NCBI GenBank assembly: GCA_027483445.1
Contig: JAIXUS010000005.1
Span: 255,628 to 319,627 of the forward strand
Length of the DNA stretch: 64,000 bases
Direction of reading: 5' to 3'
Source: Bacteroidota bacterium
GTDB taxonomy: Bacteria; Bacteroidota; Bacteroidia; M30B66
Positions 8,660 through 17,354 of this stretch are shown piece by piece. A program made the position numbers and the translations under genes. The number at the start of each line of letters is the position of its first letter. The first letter of the stretch is position 1. The notes beneath the pieces were generated by a model. That model did no database searches. It saw only the letters and a program-made list of their open reading frames with translations, and was not told where the DNA came from.

Positions 8660-10378
8660 ATGGGCCTTAAAGCTGGAGTGGGTAAAGCCAAAGTTGTTTT
8701 TCGGCAAATGTCGATGCCATTGTTTGGGTATGGACGCTTTTACCATCTGAGCACTGCACAGGAAACCGATTTGTTTGCAAGGGCGTTTTTGTTTCAACAT
8801 GATAATCAATATGCCTGCATCATCAATTTGGAGTGCTACATGATTTCACATCACTTTAAAAAAGCGGTGCTTGACGAAATCGCTAAGCGAATCCCTAAAT
8901 GCCCAATTAAAGCTGAGCATTTGTTGATTTGTACTCAAAATACACACAGTGCTCCAGGTGGAATTTCGCATTATGCTTTCCATAATTTAAGTACACGGGG
9001 CTTTCGCCCGGATGTCTTTGAGGCATACAAAAATGCCTGCGTGGAAAGTTTTCTATTGGCATGGAATGCACAATTCGAAGCACATTTGTTTTTGAATGCC
9101 TCCGAAATTGAGGCCTCTGTAGATGTTGGCTTCAACAGATCTTTAGATGCCTACAACCGAAATGTTAATGTTGAACCTTTAGACGATACTCAAACCCATC
9201 TGGCCATCGATAGAATGATGCGTCAGGTGAGAATCACAGATACTCAAGGGCATGAGCGTGGCTTGATTAATTGGTTCGGAGTTCAAGGCACTTCAATTTC
9301 GGTGAATAACGATAAAATTCACTCCGACAATAAAGGTTACGCGGCGTCATTACTGGAGAACGATAAATCAGAGTTGCACGCTTATGTAGCCGGATTCTGC
9401 AATGATGCGAGCGCCGATGTTTCGCCCAATTATCACGGTAGAGCCAAATGGTGGCCACGTGGTAAATTTGAAGATGAATTTAAGAGCGCCTATTTTACGG
9501 GCTTCTTACAATTTGAAAAGGCCAAAAGCCTCACAGAGAAGGAAGATGAACAAATACCCATCAGCAATCGGGTAGAATGTCGCTTGCAGTATTTCGACTT
9601 TTCCTCGGTGCTCTGTGATGCCGACTTCAGCGACGACGGCCTCGAGCACCGAACCGGAAATGCTGCAGCTGGCCTGGCAATGCTTAGTGGATCGCCGGTA
9701 GATAATCCCGGTGTTGATGCCATCACATATTCGGTGCTCCAAAGTTGGGTACGTTACAGAAACTTTTTGCGCAAAGTGCCTCTGCTCAGCAAACGGCAAT
9801 CTATTCGTGACTTTAAGAATCTCTCAGAGGCCCAAGGCAATAAACTTATTCTGTCGGAGCTTCAGGAACGGAAAGTGTTAGGCTTTTCCAATCTAACCAA
9901 ACTCAAATTGCCGCCAGGGTTGTCGGAAGTTGGCGACGAACTGAAACACCTTTACCGCAAAGGCGCCCTGAACGAACATACTTGGGTTCCGGTAATTATT
10001 CCGATTCAAATTATTTTAATTGGTGAACTTGCAATTGCCGCTGTTCCCGGCGAAATTACCACAGTTGCCGGCCGGCGATTAAAAGAAGCGCTTCTCAACG
10101 ACCTCCAAAAACAGGGCGTTCTCGATGTGGTGCTGTGTTGCAATGCCAATGAATACATGGGCTATACAACCACGAAAGAAGAGTATGAGGAGACAACTTA
10201 TGAGCGCGGCATGACATTCTTCGGTCATTATACACTGGCCGCACTTCAAACTTGCTTTCGAAGGGTTTCAACGCTTTTCGAAAGTGCTCCTGACATTAAG
10301 AGTACGGGAATCCAGCCTCCAGAGTTTAGCCCGCATGAGCTCAACTTAAGAACTGCGCACAAAAATCAACTCTTGTGA
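8660..10378 (+). CDS. Neutral/alkaline non-lysosomal ceramidase family protein
   Basis: Members of this family hydrolyse the amide bond of ceramide. Visible family motifs are THSAPGG (nucleophile Ser region, about residue 100), the IHSDNKGYAA segment (about 215), VPGEITTVAGRRLK (about 460, metal-ligand Glu region) and CCNANEYMGYTTTKEEYEE (about 490, ligand Tyr region), then YERGMTFFGHYT. I chose the ATG at 8660 because family alignment begins at GLKAGVGKAKV; an in-frame ATG at 8579 would add a poor 27-residue extension. With this start the protein is 572 residues and has no signal peptide or T9SS domain, unlike secreted bacterial neutral ceramidases, so a cytoplasmic location is suggested. 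A TATTTTGG box lies just upstream. Confidence 0.85.
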   Translation: MGLKAGVGKAKVVFRQMSMPLFGYGRFYHLSTAQETDLFARAFLFQHDNQYACIINLECYMISHHFKKAVLDEIAKRIPKCPIKAEHLLICTQNTHSAPGGISHYAFHNLSTRGFRPDVFEAYKNACVESFLLAWNAQFEAHLFLNASEIEASVDVGFNRSLDAYNRNVNVEPLDDTQTHLAIDRMMRQVRITDTQGHERGLINWFGVQGTSISVNNDKIHSDNKGYAASLLENDKSELHAYVAGFCNDASADVSPNYHGRAKWWPRGKFEDEFKSAYFTGFLQFEKAKSLTEKEDEQIPISNRVECRLQYFDFSSVLCDADFSDDGLEHRTGNAAAGLAMLSGSPVDNPGVDAITYSVLQSWVRYRNFLRKVPLLSKRQSIRDFKNLSEAQGNKLILSELQERKVLGFSNLTKLKLPPGLSEVGDELKHLYRKGALNEHTWVPVIIPIQIILIGELAIAAVPGEITTVAGRRLKEALLNDLQKQGVLDVVLCCNANEYMGYTTTKEEYEETTYERGMTFFGHYTLAALQTCFRRVSTLFESAPDIKSTGIQPPEFSPHELNLRTAHKNQLL

Positions 10379-10414
10379 AGTTTCGGCGTTAATACGCAAC
10401 TTTGGTAAAACCCC

Positions 10415-11305
10415 TTAAAGTTCAGTCTTCAGCCAAACACCGGTCTCAAAAGTGTTTTGGTCTCCGTAGAGCGACAGTTTAATGGGTGATATCACCTCCG
10501 AATGCTTAACAGTGATAATTAAATCGTGCGAAACAGCGCGCTCATCGGCTGTTGGAAACCAGATTTTTCCGGGAACCGTAAGCTTTAACAAACCGTCAGG
10601 GCCGCCGATTGGCTTATAGGAGTTCGAGGTGCGATCCACTTCGTCGACCAGAAAAGTTTCCGTCAGCGTGTTTGTGACTTTGCGAACATCATTGCAAACA
10701 CAGCCCACTTCTGTAATGCCTCTAAACATGGACGGATTGAAGTCGCCTTCCACCAAGTCGTTCGGATTATCTGGATTGTGACGGCTTAGGATTTCAATGA
10801 TATTTCCGGCTGGGTCTTCGATGAAAATTGATTGTGAGTTATACAATTCTCTTCGTACAATTTCGGCACCGGTAACTGAGTCTTTCCAAACACTAAATGG
10901 CAGCGACTTGAAGTCATCCATTCGTGATCTTTCGTAAAACCAGTTTAAGCAGTTTTCAACCTGATTTGGTGGAATAGCTATGCTAAAATGGTACTGTGGA
11001 AAAAAGAAATCTTCTTCGCTTGGCGGTAGGTTACTAGTTCTTGTTTTCAGACGTGCATTACCAACCTGATATTGGTAACGGTTCATGCTGATGTAGGTTT
11101 CGGTGAAACCCATGAAATCGCGCCAGAAAACACGGGTTTGTTCCAGCGATTTTTGTCTGATGCGAATATCTAGCTCCAGAATTCTAAATGATCTGGATGG
11201 TATGGTTAGCGGCAAAAGCTCATCGTTGCACGACTGTAGCAGTGAACCAATGCCTCCGGCTGCCGCCAGAAACCCCAGGTTTTTAACAAATCCTCTCCGG
11301 TCCAT
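10415..11305 (-). CDS. VOC-family (glyoxalase/dioxygenase fold) lipoprotein
   Basis: A 296-residue protein. The N-terminus has a twin-arginine-like motif (RRGFVK), a hydrophobic stretch and a lipobox-like LLQSC around residues 22-26, so it is probably an exported lipoprotein. The body holds a vicinal-oxygen-chelate fold: an N-terminal unit (FRILELDIRIRQKSLEQTRVF ... GFTETYI) ending in IFIEDPAGNIIEILSRH, the usual VOC signature, then a second half-domain (RGITEVGCVCNDVRKV). Substrate is unknown. The start codon at 11303-11305 touches the stop of the upstream gene 11306-12856, so the two are translationally linked and probably act in the same envelope process. Confidence 0.75.
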   Translation of the reverse strand: MDRRGFVKNLGFLAAAGGIGSLLQSCNDELLPLTIPSRSFRILELDIRIRQKSLEQTRVFWRDFMGFTETYISMNRYQYQVGNARLKTRTSNLPPSEEDFFFPQYHFSIAIPPNQVENCLNWFYERSRMDDFKSLPFSVWKDSVTGAEIVRRELYNSQSIFIEDPAGNIIEILSRHNPDNPNDLVEGDFNPSMFRGITEVGCVCNDVRKVTNTLTETFLVDEVDRTSNSYKPIGGPDGLLKLTVPGKIWFPTADERAVSHDLIITVKHSEVISPIKLSLYGDQNTFETGVWLKTEL

Positions 11306-12856
11306 TTATTTACGCTTGTATTTTGATTTTTGTTCTCTGCGCTTTTTGTCCCTGGCTTTAATTCGCTCTTTGCGGGTCAAACGCTTAGGCACTTCTTCAT
11401 ATTCAGGCACGGTATCGTCCTGTTCGAAATCTTTGTCGAGGTTAAAGCTGAGCCCAGCGCGAATAATTGGACTGGCGTCCCAAACTTCACCCTCCATGTA
11501 GCCGCGGGTTTTGTAGCCGGCTTGAACCATAAGCGACATGGTATGCTTCCAACTTTTAGAAAGCTTGAAAAACCCTGTAACCGTAGCAGCACCACCCCAA
11601 CCCACAGGCACAGTCTCTTGATTACCGAAGTTAAGAAACAAGTACTGTTGATTCCAATAGCTCAGGTGCGCATTAATTTGCATGTTAGTGCTGCGCTTTA
11701 TGTTGATGGCTTGTATACCACCTCCAAAATTTTGCGCAAATGCCCCGGTACCAATCCTACCGTATATGTTAATCAACTGACGGTTTTTGGTAAATGTCAC
11801 TTCCGGAATCCACTCGCCACCAAAAGGAGAAAAGCCAAAACGCACCCATGGCAACATCGTTTTTCCATACCCAATTTTGATGGCCGGCATTGGTATAGAG
11901 TCTTTTCCGTGGAAAAGGTATTGTTGAAACACATGCCTGAGCGAGCTGTACAACAAAGGATTGGTAAAGGTCGATAAGGCAAAATCGCGCTTGAGGTTGG
12001 ATGCCGTATACCCATATTCAGAAAAGAAGCCGTAAGCTCTGTTTCCGTAATACAACCAGTCTTCAACGGCCGAGTTGCGGTTTAATTGATCGTCGGATGC
12101 GGTATACACCGAGGCAATAGCAGCTGCTTGAAGTCGAAGAAAGTGCAGCGATTCTCGATAAAACATCGATTTACGCATCATCCAGCGAAACGCAAGGGTC
12201 TGGGAAGCCATCTGCCCGGCCTCCAGAGCTCCACCGGCTACCATGGCAAGCTGCTGGCGGGAGGCCTGTGGTTCAATCACCGGTACATCATAGTTTAAAG
12301 TATTCATGGGGCGCCAAAAAGGAATTGGCGCGCCAAACTGCAATGATGCTCCGGTGAGCCCAAACTCCCGCATACGGGCATAGTGGCCAAAAAAGTCCTG
12401 TTCAATGGCCATGACCACGGTTTCGAGCGGGGCATCGATCAGCATCATTCGACCAAGACGAAGCCACACTGAACGGCGATGCTCCTTGAGCGTGGTATCG
12501 CCACGGTATTGGCGCGGAATCAGGGAATCTTCCCACGCAGTGAGTTTCTTCTGAAAGGTAAGCACCGTTGGTACCCCGGCCTGAGCAGTCATTGGCCAGT
12601 CAAGTGCAACCGGATATTGAAGTCTGTCGCTGTAGCGAATCTTGAATTTTCTCTTTTTGGGTCGTGGCCTTGGAGGACGAACCACTTCGCCATCACGCCA
12701 AATTTTTGGCTCTCCTTTCTGGAAAAGGGTATCTTTCCAGAATTCGCTGGTGTCTACCTTGATGGTTCTGCCTTTTGGCTTCAGAGAATCAGCAGGAACC
12801 TGAGCAAAGGCGACAGAAGTAAGCAGTAAAAGTGTGAGTGTAAAGATTCGGGTCAT
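11306..12856 (-). CDS. Unknown envelope protein with lysine/arginine-rich C-terminus
   Basis: A 516-residue protein with a clear signal peptide (FTLTLLLLTSVAFAQ). I do not recognise a family. It has a proline- and basic-rich segment at residues 60-70 (RPPRPRPKKRK), a central helical region and, from about residue 320, alternating hydrophobic/aromatic strands (IKIGYGKTMLPWVRFGFSP, NLFLNFG-type) typical of outer-membrane beta barrels. The last 25 residues are highly charged (KRLTRKERIKARDKKRR). It is the first gene of a two-gene unit with the VOC lipoprotein and has a good Bacteroidota promoter 20 bases upstream. Outer-membrane location is inferred only. Confidence 0.7.
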   Translation of the reverse strand: MTRIFTLTLLLLTSVAFAQVPADSLKPKGRTIKVDTSEFWKDTLFQKGEPKIWRDGEVVRPPRPRPKKRKFKIRYSDRLQYPVALDWPMTAQAGVPTVLTFQKKLTAWEDSLIPRQYRGDTTLKEHRRSVWLRLGRMMLIDAPLETVVMAIEQDFFGHYARMREFGLTGASLQFGAPIPFWRPMNTLNYDVPVIEPQASRQQLAMVAGGALEAGQMASQTLAFRWMMRKSMFYRESLHFLRLQAAAIASVYTASDDQLNRNSAVEDWLYYGNRAYGFFSEYGYTASNLKRDFALSTFTNPLLYSSLRHVFQQYLFHGKDSIPMPAIKIGYGKTMLPWVRFGFSPFGGEWIPEVTFTKNRQLINIYGRIGTGAFAQNFGGGIQAINIKRSTNMQINAHLSYWNQQYLFLNFGNQETVPVGWGGAATVTGFFKLSKSWKHTMSLMVQAGYKTRGYMEGEVWDASPIIRAGLSFNLDKDFEQDDTVPEYEEVPKRLTRKERIKARDKKRREQKSKYKRK

Positions 12857-12875
12857 CGGCAGACGGGTACGGCTA

Positions 12876-12905
12876 CAAAACTATCTAAACTAGCCAAATT
12901 ACAAA
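12876..12905 (-). promoter_or_regulatory. Bacteroidota-type promoter for the 12856-10415 unit
   Basis: On the minus strand TTTG (12902-12905) and TAGTTTTG (12876-12883) are 18 bases apart, a full match in both boxes with one base less than the usual spacer. The start codon is 20 bases further on. Confidence 0.6.
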
Positions 12906-13013
12906 CAGGCAAACGAAGCGGTTTTGCACATTTCTTTGTCGGAAGGTTTAAATAGCTCATTGCAGCGAATCTTTATACGGGGGAGCCCCCCTATTGTTCA
13001 TGTTATGAAAGAA

Positions 13014-13700
13014 TCAACTCAAAAAAGGCCGCTTTAGTTTGCGGAGGGCCTCCTTTTCACTGAGCGGACTAAGCGTATGGGTTTTTACAAATTCGATAAC
13101 TATTTCGGGCTGACTTGAAGAAAGCTGACGGAGTGCCCAGCCAATGGCTTTTCGAATGAAGAAATCGCGATGGCTAGCCAGCTGTTCGATGTAATAAAGG
13201 AGCAAATCTGTATTGGTTTGTTGCTTGAACTGAAGCTGATGGATGAGTACGCTTCGTTGAAGCCAGAGATTTCCGCTTTCATAAAACGCCCTGCACGTCT
13301 CTTCCTGTTTTTCGGGGAAATGCCGAATCCATGCTCCAAGGCCATGCACAGCCAAAGCATCGACAGTGTCCCACCAGCTTTTTGTAACGATTAAACGCTC
13401 GAGCCATTCAATGTCGGTCTCACTCCATTTTTTGCGCAGTTGTGAAAGCATATCGAGTGCGCAATACTGAAATTCCCGTTCTTCTTGCTGCCAACAGTTT
13501 TCAATAAGCTCCAGCCAGTCGGTTTTTTTGAGGTGTTTATGTTCTTGCTTCCATTGCTTGAAGATATCTCGTCGTTCGGTAGCGGGAATACCTAAAAAGG
13601 CAAATTTGTTTTTCATATACCGCTCCATCGGAACAGACCTTGCGAAGTTAGCGGCCTGAAGCAATGAAGCCTGCAGCGGTACGAATGCGGAATGTAGCAT
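13014..13700 (-). CDS. DNA alkylation repair protein, AlkD-like HEAT-repeat family
   Basis: A protein of about 228 residues made of HEAT-like helical repeats. AlkD-type glycosylases excise N3- and N7-alkylated purines. The family signatures are visible: YMKNKFAFLGIP near the N-terminus, the catalytic-region motif SWWDTVDALA (about residue 110, with the key Asp), LWLQRSVLIHQL, and DFFIRKAIGWALRQLSS. I chose ATG at 13700: the longer frame begins with TTG at 13751, and those extra codons run through the terminator hairpin of the YceI gene (13719-13744). No operon partner is obvious downstream; the next minus-strand gene starts at 12856. Confidence 0.88.
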   Translation of the reverse strand: MLHSAFVPLQASLLQAANFARSVPMERYMKNKFAFLGIPATERRDIFKQWKQEHKHLKKTDWLELIENCWQQEEREFQYCALDMLSQLRKKWSETDIEWLERLIVTKSWWDTVDALAVHGLGAWIRHFPEKQEETCRAFYESGNLWLQRSVLIHQLQFKQQTNTDLLLYYIEQLASHRDFFIRKAIGWALRQLSSSQPEIVIEFVKTHTLSPLSEKEALRKLKRPFLS

Positions 13701-13710
13701 TGCAACGAAT

Positions 13711-13744
13711 ATAAATAAAACAGGCCACCGAGAGGCAGCCTGTT
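13711..13744 (-). terminator. Terminator of the pirin-YceI operon
   Basis: The stem AACAGGC/GCCTGTT (13719-13725 and 13738-13744) with a 12-base loop is followed on the minus strand by TTTTATTTAT. It lies 26 bases after the YceI stop and 10 bases before the AlkD start, separating the two units. Confidence 0.6.
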
Positions 13745-13769
13745 CTTTCAACCAAATAAAAATGAGTGT

Positions 13770-14300
13770 TTATGCTTTCACCAGCTGCACCTCTGCAAGA
13801 ATTCTAACCTCTTCGCTCACCAGCACTCCGCCGGTATCGGTTGGCATGTTCCACACCAGGCCAAAGTCTTTGCGGTTGATTTTTCCGCTCAAAGTGAAGC
13901 CAGCCTTCGCATTACCCCAAGGATCGTTGGCAATACCTGCCGCTTCAACTTCCAGTTCTACCGGTTTGCTCACCCCACGAATGCTTAGATTTCCCTTCAG
14001 GGTGTAATCGTTACCGCCTTTTGAAATCATTTCGGTGGATTCGAAACTCAGCTTTGGATGATTTCCGGCGTCGAAAAAGTCGGGCGACTTCAAGTGTGCG
14101 TCGCGCTGTTCACTTTTAGTGTCGATGCTGTCGATATCAGCAGTAAAGCTGATTTTCGCCTTGCCAAAGTCGTTGCCTTCAGTCTCGGCACCGCCTTCAA
14201 ACCGTCCGAAGCTGCCTGTTACCGTGGTAATCATCAGGTGTTTAACCTTAAATTGAATTTCAGAGTGTGAGGGGTCGATAGCCCATTTTTGTGTACTCAT
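13770..14300 (-). CDS. YceI family lipid-binding-type protein
   Basis: A 176-residue YceI-domain protein. YceI proteins form an extended lipocalin-like barrel that binds isoprenoid or fatty-acyl molecules. Family patterns are seen throughout: WAIDPSHSEIQFKVKHLMI at the N-terminus, GSFGRFEGG, RDAHLKSPDFFDAGNHPKL in the middle, LSIRGVSKPVELEVE, and DFGLVWN near the end. The ATG at 14300 starts exactly at the domain (MSTQKWAIDPSHS); the frame extends to an ATG at 14342 but that overlaps the pirin gene. No signal peptide is present, so it is likely cytoplasmic. It is the second gene of an operon with pirin, 31 bases downstream. Confidence 0.9.
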   Translation of the reverse strand: MSTQKWAIDPSHSEIQFKVKHLMITTVTGSFGRFEGGAETEGNDFGKAKISFTADIDSIDTKSEQRDAHLKSPDFFDAGNHPKLSFESTEMISKGGNDYTLKGNLSIRGVSKPVELEVEAAGIANDPWGNAKAGFTLSGKINRKDFGLVWNMPTDTGGVLVSEEVRILAEVQLVKA

Positions 14301-14331
14301 GATGTATGGGGGTTTATAAGTGTGTAATTCA

Positions 14332-15201
14332 TTATGAGGCATGGCGTTCCATAGGAACTTCCATTACCAGCACCCGTGCGTTTTCGCGGGCGGTAAACTG
14401 AAGGGTTGTGGTATTGGTTACACCCATTCCATCGCGGGTGTTCAGCAGTTGGTCGTCGATCTGAAGGGAGCCCTCCAAAACGAATACATAGATGCCATTA
14501 CCCGGTTTGCGTAGGGTGTAGGTTTCGCCTTTTCCGGCTTCAAAACGACCTAGGTGAAACCAGGCGTCCTGGTGAATCCAAACACCCTGATCGTTCGGAT
14601 TGGGCGATAGCACTTGTTCCAATCGGTTCTGCTGTTTGCTCGCATCTAGCGTGATTTGGTCGTATCGGGGCTTTACGTTGCGTGTTTTTGGGAACACCCA
14701 AATTTGCAGGAAGCTTACCGATTTATCTTTGTTCTTGTTGTATTCTGAATGCGTGATGCCTGTTCCGGCACTCATCACTTGTATGTCGTTTTCACGAATC
14801 ACCGAAACGTTACCCATACTGTCGCGGTGTTCAAGGTCGCCGCTAAGCGGGATGGAAATAATTTCCATATTGTCGTGAGGGTGAGTGCCAAAGCCCATTC
14901 CTGGTGCTACCCGGTCATCGTTGAGCACTCGCAACACACCAAATTGCATGCGTTCTGGATTGTAATACTGTGCAAAGCTGAAGGTATGAAATGATCTCAG
15001 CCAGCCATGGTCGGCTTTTCCACGGCTATCGGCGCGGTGGATAATCACGTTGTTCATTCGTTCGGGTTTTGAGGGAGGAATGTGGTTAAATCCGTGTTGT
15101 TGAGGTTCGGCTTCCGACTGACTCGCGGCTGTAATTCCCGCGGTAGCAGCCAACGCACCGAAGCCCAAGGCGCTTTTTTGCAGAAAGTCTTTACGATTCA
15201 T
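14332..15201 (-). CDS. Pirin family protein with exported-type N-terminus
   Basis: A 289-residue bicupin of the pirin family. After a Tat-like leader (NRKDFLQKSALGFGALAA, one Arg replaced by Lys) the N-terminal cupin carries the metal-site pattern FGTHPHDNMEIISIPLSG with DLEHRDSMGN and GTGITHSEYN; the C-terminal cupin follows (FEAGKGETYTLRKPGNGIYVF). Pirins bind one metal ion and some act as quercetin dioxygenases or redox-responsive regulators. The start at 15201 is the ATG; an upstream TTG would add six residues. A TATATTTG box (15206-15213) ends five bases before the ATG, so the transcript is probably leaderless. It is the first gene of the pirin-YceI operon. Confidence 0.9.
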   Translation of the reverse strand: MNRKDFLQKSALGFGALAATAGITAASQSEAEPQQHGFNHIPPSKPERMNNVIIHRADSRGKADHGWLRSFHTFSFAQYYNPERMQFGVLRVLNDDRVAPGMGFGTHPHDNMEIISIPLSGDLEHRDSMGNVSVIRENDIQVMSAGTGITHSEYNKNKDKSVSFLQIWVFPKTRNVKPRYDQITLDASKQQNRLEQVLSPNPNDQGVWIHQDAWFHLGRFEAGKGETYTLRKPGNGIYVFVLEGSLQIDDQLLNTRDGMGVTNTTTLQFTARENARVLVMEVPMERHAS

Positions 15202-15205
15202 GCTG

Positions 15206-15278
15206 CAAATATATGTCAATACAATATATGTATGTACATGTAAATGTTTTGATTGAAACTTTCTGGTATATTGTATTG
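15206..15278. promoter_or_regulatory. Pirin/dgt intergenic region: -7 box and 12-bp inverted repeat
   Basis: On the minus strand TATATTTG (15206-15213) is a perfect -7 box for the pirin operon. Just upstream a perfect 12-bp inverted repeat, CAATACAATATA (15217-15228) and TATATTGTATTG (15267-15278), encloses 38 bases. It is placed where a repressor or activator of the pirin operon could bind. No regulator gene is adjacent. Confidence 0.45.
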
Positions 15279-15417
15279 AAAATGAGAACTATAAAAATTA
15301 TAACTTACTTTCTTCCAAGCCTGAAGTGGAGTTGGATTGGCTATCTTGGTAGGGGCTTCAGACAGCAGTATTGGGCATTTGTGGGGGCAATTAATGTGGA
15401 TGGCATGGAGCGGCTCG

Positions 15418-16824
15418 ATGAATCTTCGCTTTCTTTGCAGGGTGAATCAGCCACATTGGAATACGTTATACAGTTTCGACCGGTTTGGCAGCGACCGCAG
15501 TCGTCAGACCAGGCGTTCGGAATTTGAACGTGACTGGGACAGGCTTGTTTTTTCGAGTGCTTTTCGCCGGTTACAGAATAAAACCCAGGTTTTCCCTTTA
15601 CCGCAAGAGGTTTTTGTGCACAACAGGCTTACGCATTCTTTGGAAGTGGCCAGTGTTGGACGCTCATTGGGCGAAATGGTTGGTCGGTTTATTGCCGATT
15701 TACCTGAGGTATCCGCAGAACCTCTCAGTGCGGAGTTTTACCGATATCACCTTAAGCACGTAGTGGCTTCGGCGTGTTTGGCGCACGACTTAGGCAATCC
15801 GGCTTTTGGTCACTCGGGTGAGGAGGCTATTTCGCAGTATTTCATCGATCGCTCTGCCGACGCCCGTTTTAAGGGCTTGTTTAACGAAGCGGAGTGGGCC
15901 GACCTTATTCGTTTCGAGGGAAATGCCAATGCCCTGCGCCTGTTAACCCACCAGTTTAACGGCAGGCTACCGGGCGGATTTAATCTCACCTTTTCAACAC
16001 TTGGAGCGATGATTAAATATCCCTGCGATGCACAGTCATCGTTAGGAAAAGGCGGGCCCAAGCATCGTTCGAAGTATGGCTTTTTTCAGTCAGAAAAAAC
16101 CGCCTTCGAGCAGATTGTGAGCAAACTTCATTTTCAACCAGACCTTGAGGCAAACGCTCCGGGTCCGGTTTATCACCGACATCCGTTTGTTTTTTTGGTA
16201 GAGGCGGCTGATGACATTTGCTACTCGATTGTTGATTACGAAGACGCCCATCGACTGGGCATTTTTAGCACTGAAAAGGTTCGACACGATTTTCTCCCAA
16301 TCATTCTGCTTAATCCGGAAGAGTCGGCAGAGCGCATAGATCGCTTAGCCTCGCACGTGAGTGATGCCAATGAATACATCGCTTTTTTGAGAGCTAAAGC
16401 CATTAACGCACTCACATTGTGTTGTGTAGAGGTGTTTATTCAAAACTGGGAAGACATACTTCTGGGTAGATTCAAAACCGATTTAATCTCTGCAAACGAG
16501 CAGGTAAAACAGGCAATGCTACCCTTGATGAAGGAGTCGGTAAAGCATATTTACAACCATAAGTCGGTGGTAAAGATTGAGTTGGCCGGTTTTCGAATTA
16601 TGGGCGCACTGCTCGAGGATTTTGTAGATGCGGCAATTGCCGAAAAACCCAATAGCCGTCAGCGAAACACATTGCAATTGATGCCTGAACAGTATCACAT
16701 TCAGCCGCATTTTGGGGCCTATGAGCGTGTACTGTCGGTGCTCGATTTTGCTTCGGGAATGACCGACCTTTATGCCCTGAAGCTCTTCCGCAATTTGCGG
16801 GGAATTGAGGTGCCGGGCATTTAA
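15418..16824 (+). CDS. dgt: Deoxyguanosinetriphosphate triphosphohydrolase (HD-domain dNTPase)
   Basis: A 468-residue HD-superfamily dNTP triphosphohydrolase, which converts dGTP to deoxyguanosine and triphosphate. The HD metal-site motifs are present: VHNRLTHSLEVASVGRSLG (about residue 65), CLAHDLGNPAFGHSGE (about 120), FRLL-type NALRLLTHQFNGR, and VEAADDICYSIVDYEDA (about 262). SSAFRRLQNKTQVF before the first His is also typical. I chose the ATG at 15418 (MNLRFL) because homologues start about 10 residues before the FDRFGSDRSRQ segment; longer in-frame ATGs at 15337 and 15400 add unrelated residues. It is a single gene, divergent from pirin. In bacteria such enzymes limit dNTP pools and can restrict phage, but here it sits outside the defence island. 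Confidence 0.92.
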   Translation: MNLRFLCRVNQPHWNTLYSFDRFGSDRSRQTRRSEFERDWDRLVFSSAFRRLQNKTQVFPLPQEVFVHNRLTHSLEVASVGRSLGEMVGRFIADLPEVSAEPLSAEFYRYHLKHVVASACLAHDLGNPAFGHSGEEAISQYFIDRSADARFKGLFNEAEWADLIRFEGNANALRLLTHQFNGRLPGGFNLTFSTLGAMIKYPCDAQSSLGKGGPKHRSKYGFFQSEKTAFEQIVSKLHFQPDLEANAPGPVYHRHPFVFLVEAADDICYSIVDYEDAHRLGIFSTEKVRHDFLPIILLNPEESAERIDRLASHVSDANEYIAFLRAKAINALTLCCVEVFIQNWEDILLGRFKTDLISANEQVKQAMLPLMKESVKHIYNHKSVVKIELAGFRIMGALLEDFVDAAIAEKPNSRQRNTLQLMPEQYHIQPHFGAYERVLSVLDFASGMTDLYALKLFRNLRGIEVPGI

Positions 16825-16873
16825 GTTTCGTCGTTTTCCGGGTGATGACATTGCGTTTCTACGCAACAAGGCG

Positions 16874-16905
16874 AAATAAAAAAGGAGGCCCTTTCGAACC
16901 TCCTT
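16874..16905 (-). terminator. Terminator-like hairpin downstream of dgt
   Basis: The stem AAGGAGG/CCTCCTT (16882-16888 and 16899-16905) is followed on the minus strand by a T run, so it best terminates minus-strand transcription. On the plus strand it lies 57 bases after the dgt stop and lacks a good T tract. Confidence 0.5.
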
Positions 16906-16996
16906 CAAGCATCTCAGTTGGGCGTATCTGAGCACTTGGGTAATAATTGTCCCATCACAATAGACATTAGCAAGTTGTGGGTTAAAAATGATTGTC

Positions 16997-17020
16997 ACAA
17001 TCCCTAGATTTAGGGATTGT
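16997..17020. repeat. Perfect 10-bp hairpin
   Basis: ACAATCCCTA and TAGGGATTGT are perfect inverted copies with a four-base loop (GATT). There is no T run next to it. Role unknown. Confidence 0.5.
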
Positions 17021-17149
17021 TGATTTCAACTTTTCTTTGTAGATGGCCTGCATTATTCGTGAAACTAAATTCGCTGGCCTGTACAAAAGTGTTGTTAAGC
17101 AGTGAGTTAGCTAAACTTGTCTTGGAAAGGCGCTTTTTACCTTGTACGC

Positions 17150-17262
17150 GTTTCTTCCGGTGAAATGGAAGGCCGCGTGAGCGGTTGAAGTGGAAAGGCC
17201 GCGGGCGAAGCGCGGACTTGTAACGAAAGACGCGACCCGGAGCTCTGCGGAGGGGCACGCCC
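17150..17262 (-). repeat. GC-rich structured repeat, copy A
   Basis: Read on the minus strand this stretch begins GGGCGTGCCCC (17252-17262), continues through CGGGTCGCGTC, TACAAGTCCGCGCT and CGCGG-type segments, and ends near CCGCTCACGCGGCC. The same ordered blocks occur at 62678-62808 and, in shorter form, at 62928-63002. It lies about 90 bases downstream of the serine hydrolase stop. I recall similar GC-rich elements near genes in other Bacteroidota, but this was not checked. Confidence 0.6.
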
Positions 17263-17280
17263 AAAATAAAAGGCAAAAAT

Positions 17281-17328
17281 TGGAAAATCACCCTCAGCTT
17301 AGCGCTGCGATTGAAGGGCGATTTTCCA
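17281..17328 (-). terminator. Terminator of the serine hydrolase gene
   Basis: TGGAAAATC pairs with GATTTTCCA, and after one mismatch CCCT pairs with AGGG, giving a 14-position stem. On the minus strand it is followed by AATTTTTG. It lies 27 bases after the stop of the gene at 17355-18638. Confidence 0.55.
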
Positions 17329-17354
17329 GGAATTTAGCTTCAGTTTAAGTTGGG

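Noticed and set aside
12976..12994. GGGGGAGCCCCCC palindrome after the AlkD gene
   Set aside because: Loop too short for a good hairpin and no T run, so not called as terminator.
13701..13751. N-terminal extension of the AlkD gene to a TTG
   Set aside because: Runs through the terminator hairpin of the preceding operon and is not part of the AlkD family.
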